From Verrucomicrobiia bacterium (lineage in GTDB: Bacteria; Verrucomicrobiota; Verrucomicrobiia; JADLBR01; JAIBCM01), in assembly GCA_019694135.1 (NCBI GenBank), contig JAIBCM010000004.1, positions 129,364 through 193,363 on the forward strand: DNA of 64,000 bases. Direction: 5' to 3'. This document shows positions 33,597-40,926 of the stretch, in pieces (position 1 is the stretch's first letter; each line of letters starts with the position of its first letter). The notes below the pieces were generated by a model that did not search any database, had not been told where the DNA came from, and saw nothing but the letters and a program-made list of their open reading frames with translations. The position numbers and the translations under genes are program-made.

Positions 33597-34352
33597 ATGA
33601 GACGGGTTAGTATCATTTTATTTTTTGCAAGTTATTTGTCGGCGTTTGCTGCAGAACCCTCTTTTTTAGAGGTGGGAGCGGATGTGAGTTTGAGAGGGGT
33701 TTTAAGTGATTTATCGGAAATTTTCGCGGGTAGCGCTTCTAATATTCAAGTGCGCCTTAATTTGGCTCCAAGCGGTGTTTTGCGAGAAAAAATTGCAGAA
33801 GGGAAAGAGGTTCTCGATATTTTTATTGCAACTTCTCAAGGCGAGATTGCTGCGCTTGCTAAGTTGGGCAAGATTCGTGACGCTTCCCAAACGCGCTTAG
33901 CCGAAACGCGAGTGGTTTTGGTTTCCGCTTGGCCGGTGAAAGGGAATCAAGATTGGATGGAGTTAGCGGAAACGCAGTGGAAACGGATGGTGATTGCAAA
34001 TCCCGAGACGACGATGTCAGGGGTAGTGGCTCAAAATTTGTTGGGTGCGGAAGGGTTTTTGGAGAATTGGTCAGGACAAATTATTTATGAAAATTCTTCG
34101 GAAAAAGTTTTGGATTGGATTAAGCGAGCGAAAGCGGATGCTGGAGTTTTGTATAGCAGTGACACGTTTCACCTGCGACCTAGCGAAACCTTTCATATGT
34201 TTGAGTTGGATCCGATGCGCAGTTTTCCTGTTATTTATTATGGTGCGACGTTAAGCGCTTCTTCTCATATTGAGGAAAGTGGAAAATTTTTAAATTTTAT
34301 TTCGTCGGAAGCACAACGAAAAATTTGGCAGAAATGGGGATTTCAATTTTGA
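33597..34352 (+). CDS. modA: ModA-like periplasmic molybdate-binding protein
   Basis: A 251-residue secreted solute-binding protein. The ATG at 33597 gives a clean signal peptide (MRRVSIILFFASYLSAFAA). The mature part begins with a beta-alpha fold (LEVGADVSLRGVLSDLSEIF), has the GKEVLDIFIATSQGE loop, and AGVLYSSDTF plus FPVIYYGATL near the end, as in ModA/WtpA-type proteins. A longer ORF upstream overlaps moeA and lacks a signal sequence. No modB or modC permease/ATPase is next to it, so the transporter partner must be elsewhere or absent. Confidence 0.78.
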   Translation: MRRVSIILFFASYLSAFAAEPSFLEVGADVSLRGVLSDLSEIFAGSASNIQVRLNLAPSGVLREKIAEGKEVLDIFIATSQGEIAALAKLGKIRDASQTRLAETRVVLVSAWPVKGNQDWMELAETQWKRMVIANPETTMSGVVAQNLLGAEGFLENWSGQIIYENSSEKVLDWIKRAKADAGVLYSSDTFHLRPSETFHMFELDPMRSFPVIYYGATLSASSHIEESGKFLNFISSEAQRKIWQKWGFQF

Positions 34353-34400
34353 AATGCAATATTTGTGTTGCTGCGAAGGATTTTTCTTCAAGTTAAAGCA

Positions 34401-34473
34401 TGGAGCCATGGGGATTCGAACCCCAGACCTTCTCAATGCCATTGAGACGCTCTACCAACTGAGCTATGACCCC
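34401..34473 (-). tRNA. tRNA-Ala (anticodon GGC)
   Basis: Read on the minus strand, the 73 bases fold into a full cloverleaf: a 7-bp acceptor stem with the G3-U70 wobble that identifies alanine tRNAs, a D-arm with CTCAGTTGGTAGAGC, a TCTCA/TGAGA anticodon stem with loop ATGGCAT, and a TTCGAAT T-loop. Discriminator base is A; CCA is not encoded. Confidence 0.96.
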
Positions 34474-34543
34474 TTGTTTGAGAGAAGTATATTTTTATCT
34501 AACCGCTTGCTTCCTTCCGAGTCAACGCTTAATAATAGGCTTC

Positions 34544-35377
34544 ATGCGTAGGTTGTTAATTTTCATTTCACTGGGGCTGCTGCTAGTTGGCTGTTCTCCT
34601 GAGGCGAGAAAGGAATCGCAAAATAATGACTACGAATCGAGCACGTTTAAGCGGGCTAAAGAAAAGTATGAGCTTCGCGATTATCGAGGGGCGATTTCGT
34701 TATATGAAGAGGTGTTGCGTGATAATCCGTTGATGGCTAAAGCGCATTTGGAGCTAGGTTTAATTTATAATGATAAAATAGGAGATCCGGTTTCTGCGAT
34801 TTATCATTTTCGACGATATCTCAAGCTGAAGCCCAATGCGGAACGCGCTAAAATAATCGAGGAATGGATTGCGCGTGCCGAGTTGGCCATTGCTTCTTCG
34901 CAACCTAATTCGCCCATGGAAAGCACCGAACAATTTGTTCAACTACAAAAAGAAAACCTGCTTTTGAAACAATCTACGGAAAAATTGCAACAAGAGTTGA
35001 ATGCGTTGAGATATCAAGTGGTAGAAACTAAAAAATTGCCGATTTCATCAGTCGATGCTTCGGTTGCTACAGAAAAAACTGCTGTCTCAATGCCTGTGCC
35101 AACAACTCCAGCAACCAACACGGTGGTATTGCGATTAGTGACAAATTCGGCAACGGCATCCCCCACGATAGCAAAAACTGAAAAATCCGAAGTTTCTATC
35201 GCTGTTCCGATTGCTTCAAAGAAACATACCGTTTTAGCTGGTGAAACGTTGTGGCGAATTGCCGTGCGTTATTATCCTGAACAGGTAAAAGAGGGGACTC
35301 AGAAAATTATGGAGGCGAACGGATTAAGCGATGCAGCAAAAATTAAAAGTGGGCAAGTATTGATTATTCCTCAATAG
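34544..35377 (+). CDS. Outer-envelope lipoprotein with TPR-like repeats and a C-terminal LysM
   Basis: The ATG at 34544 gives a lipoprotein signal MRRLLIFISLGLLLVGCSPEA with lipobox LVGC; an ORF that extends upstream runs into the tRNA gene and is rejected. Of the 277 residues, about 37-110 hold one or two TPR-like units (YELRDYRGAISLYEEVL, KAHLELGLIYNDK). A coiled coil and a Thr/Ala-rich linker follow, and a LysM (KKHTVLAGETLWRIAVRYY) fills the last 50 residues. It probably tethers membrane to peptidoglycan. The following genes are on the same strand 26 bp away. Confidence 0.85.
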   Translation: MRRLLIFISLGLLLVGCSPEARKESQNNDYESSTFKRAKEKYELRDYRGAISLYEEVLRDNPLMAKAHLELGLIYNDKIGDPVSAIYHFRRYLKLKPNAERAKIIEEWIARAELAIASSQPNSPMESTEQFVQLQKENLLLKQSTEKLQQELNALRYQVVETKKLPISSVDASVATEKTAVSMPVPTTPATNTVVLRLVTNSATASPTIAKTEKSEVSIAVPIASKKHTVLAGETLWRIAVRYYPEQVKEGTQKIMEANGLSDAAKIKSGQVLIIPQ

Positions 35378-35403
35378 CGCGTAAGAGAAAAATAGAAAAT
35401 TTT

Positions 35404-36024
35404 ATGAAAAAAGATCAAGATGATTTGTTGCCCCCAATGGGGCGTCATTCGACTCAGGAAGAGTTAACCGAACAGGTTCAGCGAGCTCAGCAGCAATTAA
35501 TGGATTTGCAGCGGCAGCAGGAACTCATTGAAGCTCAAAAACGAGAACTCGAAGAGTTAGCTGAACGACAACAGGAAGTGCGTTCCGGTAGAAAGGAAAT
35601 GGTGGAAAAATTGCGCCGTGCATTAGTAGTTTTGGAACGTGAAGAAGAGGCCGTGAAACGTGAAGTAGAGCAAATCAGTCAAACTAAACTTTCTTTTTTG
35701 GATACTTTGGCTTCCGTGGATCAGATTACACCTGAAGAATGGGACACGAATCATTTAGCTGATGAATTAATGAATGCGTTGAGTCGTATCGACCATGCGC
35801 GCGCTGTTTATAATCAGCATAAAGTGAAGTTGAAGGTCTTGCGAGGCGAAGAGTTAGAATCGATTTCTTCGGAAAATGAAGCAGCGGGAGAAGCCGGAGG
35901 CAGCGCAGAATGGGCGGAGACTCCGAACGATTTTGGATTATGGTTTCGTCGCGGGTTTGCCTTGTCCTTGCCTTTGTTGCTTTTAGGAATTGTTTGGTTG
36001 ATCTTTTTTTTAATTAAAAAATAA
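35404..36024 (+). CDS. Coiled-coil protein with C-terminal membrane anchor
   Basis: 206 residues. About 15-95 form a long, very charged coiled coil rich in Gln, Glu and Arg (QQQLMDLQRQQEL). A linker follows, and the last ~35 residues contain one hydrophobic helix (FALSLPLLLLGIVWLIFFLIKK), so it is probably tail-anchored with the coiled coil in the cytoplasm. No enzyme motif. It is 26 bp after the lipoprotein and 8 bp before another small tail-anchored protein, suggesting the set works together. Function unknown. Confidence 0.72.
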   Translation: MKKDQDDLLPPMGRHSTQEELTEQVQRAQQQLMDLQRQQELIEAQKRELEELAERQQEVRSGRKEMVEKLRRALVVLEREEEAVKREVEQISQTKLSFLDTLASVDQITPEEWDTNHLADELMNALSRIDHARAVYNQHKVKLKVLRGEELESISSENEAAGEAGGSAEWAETPNDFGLWFRRGFALSLPLLLLGIVWLIFFLIKK

Positions 36025-36032
36025 TTTAAGCA

Positions 36033-36281
36033 ATGTTTGTTCGCGATCCCGTTCGTAAAAAACAAAAGGAATTGAAAAAAGTTGCTGCTGACAATGCTTC
36101 TTTAAAAAAATCTCTTGAGAAATTAATTGAAGAGGCCAAGCAACCGCAACCTGTTAAAATAGTGCCTACGGGACCTAAGACTTTGAGAGTTGAAAATAAA
36201 AGGGCAAAAATAAAATTTTTACGCTATTTTCTTATTTTATTGGCTTTGGCACTTTATATTTTGTATCTCCGATCGCGTTAG
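36033..36281 (+). CDS. Small tail-anchored coiled-coil protein
   Basis: 82 residues: a Lys-rich helix (residues 8-40), a Pro-containing linker, and a hydrophobic segment FLRYFLILLALALYILYL at the end. It has the same plan as the preceding larger protein. The close spacing on both sides (8 and 12 bp) supports a real gene in the run. Function unknown. Confidence 0.6.
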   Translation: MFVRDPVRKKQKELKKVAADNASLKKSLEKLIEEAKQPQPVKIVPTGPKTLRVENKRAKIKFLRYFLILLALALYILYLRSR

Positions 36282-36293
36282 AAAGAAAAAGTT

Positions 36294-36602
36294 ATGCCTA
36301 CTTACCAATATTTTTGTGAAAAATGCAAAAAAAATTTTGATTATTTTCAATCAATGAAAGATAAACCTTTGACGCATTGTCCTCAAACCGAATGTCGTCA
36401 AAAAAAATGGGGAAAAGGAAAGGTAAAGCGTCTTTTGTCTGGAGGAGCCGGATTCATTTTTAAGGGGAGCGGTTTTTATATTACCGATTATCGCAGTGAA
36501 AATTATAAATCAGCAGCGAAAAAGGAAAGTGAAGCAGCTAAGCCAAACTCTGAAAAAAAGAGCTCGGAAACTAAGAAAAAAGACAGTGCGAAAAAAGATT
36601 GA
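36294..36602 (+). CDS. FmdB-family zinc-ribbon protein
   Basis: 102 residues. The N-terminus PTYQYFCEKCKKNF and a second pair of Cys in HCPQTECRQ form the putative zinc ribbon typical of FmdB-like regulators. The middle GGAGFIFKGSGFYITDY is also a family mark, followed by a Lys/Ser/Glu-rich disordered tail. FmdB was named from formamidase-operon control, but the general role is uncertain. It overlaps the start of the next gene if that gene begins at GTG 36586. Confidence 0.85.
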   Translation: MPTYQYFCEKCKKNFDYFQSMKDKPLTHCPQTECRQKKWGKGKVKRLLSGGAGFIFKGSGFYITDYRSENYKSAAKKESEAAKPNSEKKSSETKKKDSAKKD

Positions 36603-37869
36603 TTTTCTGCTTTGGGAGAGATCGTTAAAAATAATTATTTTATTTTTAGGGTTAGCAATGGTTGTTCATGCTCAAACGGAGAAAAAATATACCCTTACCA
36701 CTTTTGACCAGCGTTTTGAAATCACGACAACTAATCTCAGTTTAACTCATCAACTTTTGTTAACGGTAGAGCAGGCAGGTAAAGATTTTGAGATGTTAGT
36801 GGGAGATAAGCAGGATTGGAAATATCCGATTCACATATCTGTTTTTGCAGGAGTTAAGGGGTTTGAACGTCAGATTAAAATTTCTCATCAAGGGTTGATT
36901 TTTAATCTTTTGGCTTCGCCTGAAGCTCTAAGTGGAGGAGAATTTTTTAGCGCTTTGAGTGAGTTGCTCTGTTACGAATTAAGTGTGCGCGATTTGAAAG
37001 GGATTCAGAATTATGAAACCTTACCGGTTTTAGATTTTTGGTTGGTTGACGGAATTGGGCAGAACCTAAATCGAGTTTATCATGAAGACTATTTACGTGT
37101 GGTGAAAGGTGTGACCGATCACCAAGCGGCGCCTACTTTGTTGACTGTGCAGTCTTGGACCCAACCGAGTGAAGATCGTTTGGAGCGGTGGTATCAGAAG
37201 GCATTTGATTTTTGGCTGGTTCGTCAATTAACGTTTCATAGGGTGGATCGCAACACTTTGGGACAATGGTTGCGTCAAGCGAGTCGCACGGAGGCAGAAA
37301 GAACAACGTATTGGACTAATCTGGTGGTGGGTGGAAAATGGTGGTCAACAGCTTTACGTCGTAGCGTAAGACAGCCACATGAAGTTTTTTTGAATCTTGA
37401 AACAACGCAGCAACAGCTCGAAACCATTTTGCAGATCGAATTTGAAAAAGATAAAAAAAGTTATTCCTTAGCGCATTGGCATGAGACCCCAAGGAATGCT
37501 GATTTTTTTCTTTTTTTAAGAAAAGAGCAACAGGCCTTGTGGCGATTGATGGAAAGAGGCGATGCTTTTTATCAACCTGTAATTATGGCTTATTACGAAG
37601 CGCTTTCTATTTTGTTGGGTGATATCAAATCACAGAAAACTTTTTTGGATCAAATTCAGTTTGCAGAAAATTTGGCGCAGCATTTGCAGGTGCAGCATCA
37701 AAAGGTAAATGATTATTTAAATTGGTTCGAAGTCACTCAATATCCCTTGGCACCGGAAATTGAATTTGACGATTATTTTGATTGGATGGCGAGTTTGGAG
37801 ACGCAGGAGGCGATGGCAAATTTAAGGCAACGTGCTAATCCTTTTTCAATTTTGAATTGGCAGCGTTGA
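36586..37869 (+). CDS. Secreted protein of unknown function
   Basis: About 427 residues with a probable signal peptide (basic start, then KIIILFLGLAMVVHAQ). The exact start is unclear: GTG 36586 keeps the signal peptide and overlaps the previous gene by 17 bp; ATG 36658 would remove it; ATG 36496 would overlap by over 100 bp. The mature part has FDQRFEITTTNLSLTHQ and a PIHISVFAGVKG beta-strand region, a DFWLVDGIGQNL stretch where a metallopeptidase might place HExxH but has none, and a Gln-rich helical end. It may be a peptidase-like fold that has lost its active site; that is inference. Confidence 0.6.
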   Translation: MRKKIDFLLWERSLKIIILFLGLAMVVHAQTEKKYTLTTFDQRFEITTTNLSLTHQLLLTVEQAGKDFEMLVGDKQDWKYPIHISVFAGVKGFERQIKISHQGLIFNLLASPEALSGGEFFSALSELLCYELSVRDLKGIQNYETLPVLDFWLVDGIGQNLNRVYHEDYLRVVKGVTDHQAAPTLLTVQSWTQPSEDRLERWYQKAFDFWLVRQLTFHRVDRNTLGQWLRQASRTEAERTTYWTNLVVGGKWWSTALRRSVRQPHEVFLNLETTQQQLETILQIEFEKDKKSYSLAHWHETPRNADFFLFLRKEQQALWRLMERGDAFYQPVIMAYYEALSILLGDIKSQKTFLDQIQFAENLAQHLQVQHQKVNDYLNWFEVTQYPLAPEIEFDDYFDWMASLETQEAMANLRQRANPFSILNWQR

Positions 37870-37906
37870 AATTTTTGCACAAGATATAGTTAGTTCAATC
37901 ACGAAT

Positions 37907-37979
37907 GGCGGCCGTAGTTCAATGGTAGAACTCCAGGTTGTGGTCCTGGCTGTTGCGGGTTCGAATCCCGTCGGTCGCC
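37907..37979 (+). tRNA. tRNA-His (anticodon GTG)
   Basis: A full cloverleaf with anticodon stem CCAGG/CCTGG and loop TTGTGGT. The acceptor end has the extra G at -1 opposite C73 that marks histidine tRNA. T-arm is GCGGG-TTCGAAT-CCCGT. CCA is not encoded. Confidence 0.96.
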
Positions 37980-38052
37980 CTTCTTTCGTTTCCAATCTTA
38001 AATTAAATTTGAAATTTCCAATTTATGAACATCAATTCTTATTTTCATAAAA

Positions 38053-38081
38053 AAAGGCTTATGGAATCTCCATAAGCCTTT
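38053..38081 (-). terminator. Rho-independent terminator of the secreted-protein gene at 38104
   Basis: Perfect 13-bp stem (AAAGGCTTATGGA / TCCATAAGCCTTT) with a 3-base loop; on the minus strand it is followed by a run of T. It begins 22 bp after the stop of the third paralogue. Confidence 0.9.
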
Positions 38082-38103
38082 AACTTAAAAAATTAACTTA
38101 AAC

Positions 38104-39369
38104 TTATCTTGGCGCAATCAATTTTACCCCTTTAACCGCATTAGTTACAAAGGGAGCTACGATTCCTGGAGCAAATGGAGATTGGAGGAAAAGAGTTTTC
38201 TTTTCACCAATCAAGATGGTGGCTCCGCTTCCATCAAAGACAAATTGGCCAACTGCACCGGCTTTTGCTTTTTTGCTGTTTAAGGTAATAATCTTGTTGA
38301 GCGTATTAAAATCAGGTCCAGAAAGACTGACAATTTCAGTGCCTTTTTGGGCCAAAACGGTGGGTTGTAAGCGTCCGCTTAGAGCGCCAAAGATTTTGAA
38401 TTTTTTTGGCAATTTTTTATCAGCCACCACTTTGGGCGCTTCAAAACCGGAGCCGGTGTTAATGGCCACAAAGAGTGAAGTTTTCTTTTGGAAATAAAGA
38501 TCGGGGACGAGATCGCCATTAAAATCACCGCTAGCCACAGGTTTCAAGCCTTTGACTTGGAGATTATGAATGGGTGTGGTAAAACCAGGACCTTTTAAGC
38601 CCTGCACGGTTTTGCCTTTTTTAGTGATGAGATCACTGATGTGATCACCATCTAGATCGGCTCCAGCCACAATTTTGGATTTGATTGTTGCATTTGGAGT
38701 GGTTGACTTACTAATGGAAACGATGTTGGTTTCATTAACTACGTAAATATTTTTCTTTTTCTTTAACACATAGTCGGAAAAACTATCACCATTATAGTCA
38801 TTTTCGGGATAGATCGAAAGGTTTAAAGTCCATTGAGAGATTAAGCCACTATCTACGCCTTGATCATCTTTCACAAAAAGCTTCCAATCTCCATTGGGAT
38901 TAGTGTTTGTAAAGACTGCTAAGTTTGTGCCATAAGGAGCTGTAGGAGCAGGTGAAGGCCAAACGTCATTAGTGCCATCGTTGCCTGGGAAGTTTGTGGG
39001 CTTAAATCTTCCTCCCAAAGCAATACTAGTACTATCGGGTATAGAGTTAGTTGTAAAATCAGTGATAATAAAAGGGGCATTAGTTATGTTGCCTGATCCT
39101 CCACAATCGGACATAAGAATGGTTGATTGTCCCTCAGGTCCAACTAAGAGTATATCGACATCATCGGGAAAGGTGTGAGTTAGAGTAAAAGAAACTTCTA
39201 TTTGTATCAATTTTGTTGGTAAGTTAGAAACGGTAATGACTGAAGGATAGGGTACAGCATTAGTGTTATCTGGGATGGCAATGTCCTGTTGTTGTGTGAT
39301 GAAGATTTGAGCTTGGGTTGATTTAACAAATAAAACGCTTACGACAATTAGTAGTAGTATTTTTTTCAT
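38104..39369 (-). CDS. Secreted protein, P-domain-like plus FG-GAP-like repeats (paralogue A)
   Basis: 421 residues starting at ATG 39369 (an upstream in-frame ATG is rejected because it removes the signal peptide from the N-terminus). Signal peptide MKKILLLIVVSVLFVKSTQAQ. Residues about 25-190 form a beta-sandwich that resembles the proprotein-convertase P-domain (PDDVDILLVGPEGQST, then TNPNGDWKLFVKDDQG). Residues about 195-421 carry FG-GAP-like Asp-rich loops (GADLDGDHISDLI, GDFNGDLVPDLYF) that may bind calcium. There is no protease domain, so it is probably a structural or binding exoprotein. It is the most divergent of three tandem copies. Confidence 0.82.
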   Translation of the reverse strand: MKKILLLIVVSVLFVKSTQAQIFITQQQDIAIPDNTNAVPYPSVITVSNLPTKLIQIEVSFTLTHTFPDDVDILLVGPEGQSTILMSDCGGSGNITNAPFIITDFTTNSIPDSTSIALGGRFKPTNFPGNDGTNDVWPSPAPTAPYGTNLAVFTNTNPNGDWKLFVKDDQGVDSGLISQWTLNLSIYPENDYNGDSFSDYVLKKKKNIYVVNETNIVSISKSTTPNATIKSKIVAGADLDGDHISDLITKKGKTVQGLKGPGFTTPIHNLQVKGLKPVASGDFNGDLVPDLYFQKKTSLFVAINTGSGFEAPKVVADKKLPKKFKIFGALSGRLQPTVLAQKGTEIVSLSGPDFNTLNKIITLNSKKAKAGAVGQFVFDGSGATILIGEKKTLFLQSPFAPGIVAPFVTNAVKGVKLIAPR

Positions 39370-39397
39370 AGAATAGAATTTAAATTTATTAATTAAC

Positions 39398-39427
39398 AAA
39401 AAAGCCAAGCTACAGCTTGGCTTTTTT
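39398..39427 (-). terminator. Rho-independent terminator after paralogue B
   Basis: Inverted repeat AGCCAAGC/GCTTGGCT, flanked by A- and T-runs on both sides, 20 bp after the stop of the gene at 39448. The symmetric A/T flanks mean it could work on either strand. Confidence 0.85.
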
Positions 39428-39447
39428 TAGTATTTTAACAAGCAAGT

Positions 39448-40764
39448 TTATTTTGGAACCACCAATTTAACTCCCTTAACCGTATTGGTGACAAAAGGGA
39501 ATAAAGTGCCTGGAACAAAAGGTGAATGGAAGGAAAGCACTTTCTTTTGTTGTAAGATGATGGTGGAACCGGTGTAATCACCAACATATTGACCCACAGC
39601 TCCAGCTTTAATTTTTTTGCTAGTGAGTTGAACAATTTGATTTGCTGTAGCAAAGGTTGGACCATCGAGTTGTGCAATGGTTGTCTTATTTTGAGCTAAC
39701 ACTGCAGGTTGGGAACGAGCTGTTAAAGCGCCAAAGATTTTAAACTTCTTAGGTAAAGTTTTATCGGCGATTAACTTAGGGGGCTCAAAACCAGTTCCAT
39801 TGTTAATGGCAACATAGAGTGAAGTTTTCTTTTGTAAATAAAGATCAGGAATCAAATCACCATCGAAATCACCACTTGCTACCGGCTTCATGCCTTTGAC
39901 TATTAAGGAGTGGGTCGGACTAGTGAAGGTAGGACCTTTTAAGCCTTGGACGGTTTTACCTTTTTTCACAATGAGATCGCTAATATGGTCACCATCTAGG
40001 TCAGCTCCTGCTACGATCTTTGCTTTTATCGTAGCCGTAGGAGGCGTGGATTTGGCAATGGGAACGACATTAGTCTGATTGACGACGTAAACTTTTTTAC
40101 CTTTTTTTGCTACATAATGAAAGCCGTTATCACCTACGTAATCATTTTGGGAGTAGGGTGCGATAATGAGTTCCCAGCGTAAGATATTGAGGACGGCTGG
40201 TGGCATAAATCCAAAGGGGCTTGTGGCGTAAAGCTTCCAAACGCCATTGGGATTGGTGTCTTTAAACACAGCTAAACTGGCAGAATAAGGTCCTTGTGGC
40301 GCTGGTGGAGCAAAGGTGTCTGGTGCCATAGCAAGATCAAAAAAATTGCCGTCTGTAGGTCTGTAAATGCCTGAGACAAGTTGAAAAGCGGGATCAAAAG
40401 CTTGTATAAGGTTAGTAGGCGTTGGCATAGGAGGTGCTCCATCAACAATAAAAAGCACTTGATTGGTTACTCCTTGTGCATTGCCCACATCAGAAAAGAG
40501 AATGGTTGATTGACCATTGGGACCTTCTAAAAGGACATCCCAGAATAAGGGTGAGCCGGGGCCCGTAAAGAGATCAACTCTGACGGCCATGGCGGCAATT
40601 TTTGTAGAAATATTGGAGATGGTTACAGTTGAGGGATAGACTCCAGCATTGGTTCCACCGCCTGCAATAATAACGTCTTGTTCCTGAGCAACGAATAATT
40701 GGCTGTTAGCGTTAAAAGCTGACAACCCTAATATCAAACATAATATAAATATATACTTTTTCAT
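39448..40764 (-). CDS. Secreted protein, P-domain-like plus FG-GAP-like repeats (paralogue B)
   Basis: 438 residues with signal peptide MKKYIFILCLILGLSAFNANS. Same plan as its neighbours: a P-domain-like sandwich with WDVLLEGPNGQSTILFSD (about 79-96) and TNPNGVWKLYATS, then two clear FG-GAP-like Asp loops (GADLDGDHISDLI, GDFDGDLIPDLYL) and a conserved C-terminal VKGVKLVVP. It is preceded by a possible TTGACA promoter and followed by its own terminator, so it can be transcribed singly. A 120 bp stretch near its 3' end is identical to paralogue C. Confidence 0.83.
   Translation of the reverse strand: MKKYIFILCLILGLSAFNANSQLFVAQEQDVIIAGGGTNAGVYPSTVTISNISTKIAAMAVRVDLFTGPGSPLFWDVLLEGPNGQSTILFSDVGNAQGVTNQVLFIVDGAPPMPTPTNLIQAFDPAFQLVSGIYRPTDGNFFDLAMAPDTFAPPAPQGPYSASLAVFKDTNPNGVWKLYATSPFGFMPPAVLNILRWELIIAPYSQNDYVGDNGFHYVAKKGKKVYVVNQTNVVPIAKSTPPTATIKAKIVAGADLDGDHISDLIVKKGKTVQGLKGPTFTSPTHSLIVKGMKPVASGDFDGDLIPDLYLQKKTSLYVAINNGTGFEPPKLIADKTLPKKFKIFGALTARSQPAVLAQNKTTIAQLDGPTFATANQIVQLTSKKIKAGAVGQYVGDYTGSTIILQQKKVLSFHSPFVPGTLFPFVTNTVKGVKLVVPK
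39541..39660 (-). repeat. 120 bp block identical to 41020-41139
   Basis: Direct comparison of the bases shows perfect identity over 120 bp between paralogues B and C (offset 1479), with mismatches just outside on both sides. Within coding sequence this includes silent sites, so recent duplication or gene conversion is the simplest explanation. Confidence 0.9.
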
Positions 40765-40832
40765 AATCCTTACCTGTTAATTGTTTTTCCTTGGTTTTGC
40801 TAAATATTAAAGCTTATAACCACTTATTAATT

Positions 40833-40862
40833 AATAAAGCATAAGCCTAAGACCTTTGTCAA
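40833..40862 (-). promoter_or_regulatory. Possible promoter of paralogue B
   Basis: On the minus strand, TTGACA (40862-40857), an 18-base spacer and TTTATT (40838-40833), about 70 bp before the start codon. It overlaps a 14-bp perfect palindrome, TTATTAATTAATAA, at 40824-40837. The rest of the 162 bp gap has no clear feature, and no strong terminator for paralogue C was seen. Confidence 0.4.
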
Positions 40863-40926
40863 ATGGAATTGGTCAATAATGATAAGCCGGCAGAGAATAA
40901 GACCCTTAATAAAATTAGGAAATTTT

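Noticed and set aside
34466-34543. Upstream extension of the LysM lipoprotein
   Set aside because: It would overlap the tRNA-Ala gene and hide a clear lipoprotein signal that starts at 34544.
38760-38775. Run of T/A bases as possible phase-variable tract in paralogue A
   Set aside because: Part of ordinary Lys-rich codons; no long homopolymer or short tandem repeat that would change the frame easily.
40824-40837. 14-bp perfect palindrome TTATTAATTAATAA
   Set aside because: Made only of A and T in a very AT-rich gap; it could be an operator but also chance, so it is only mentioned with the promoter.
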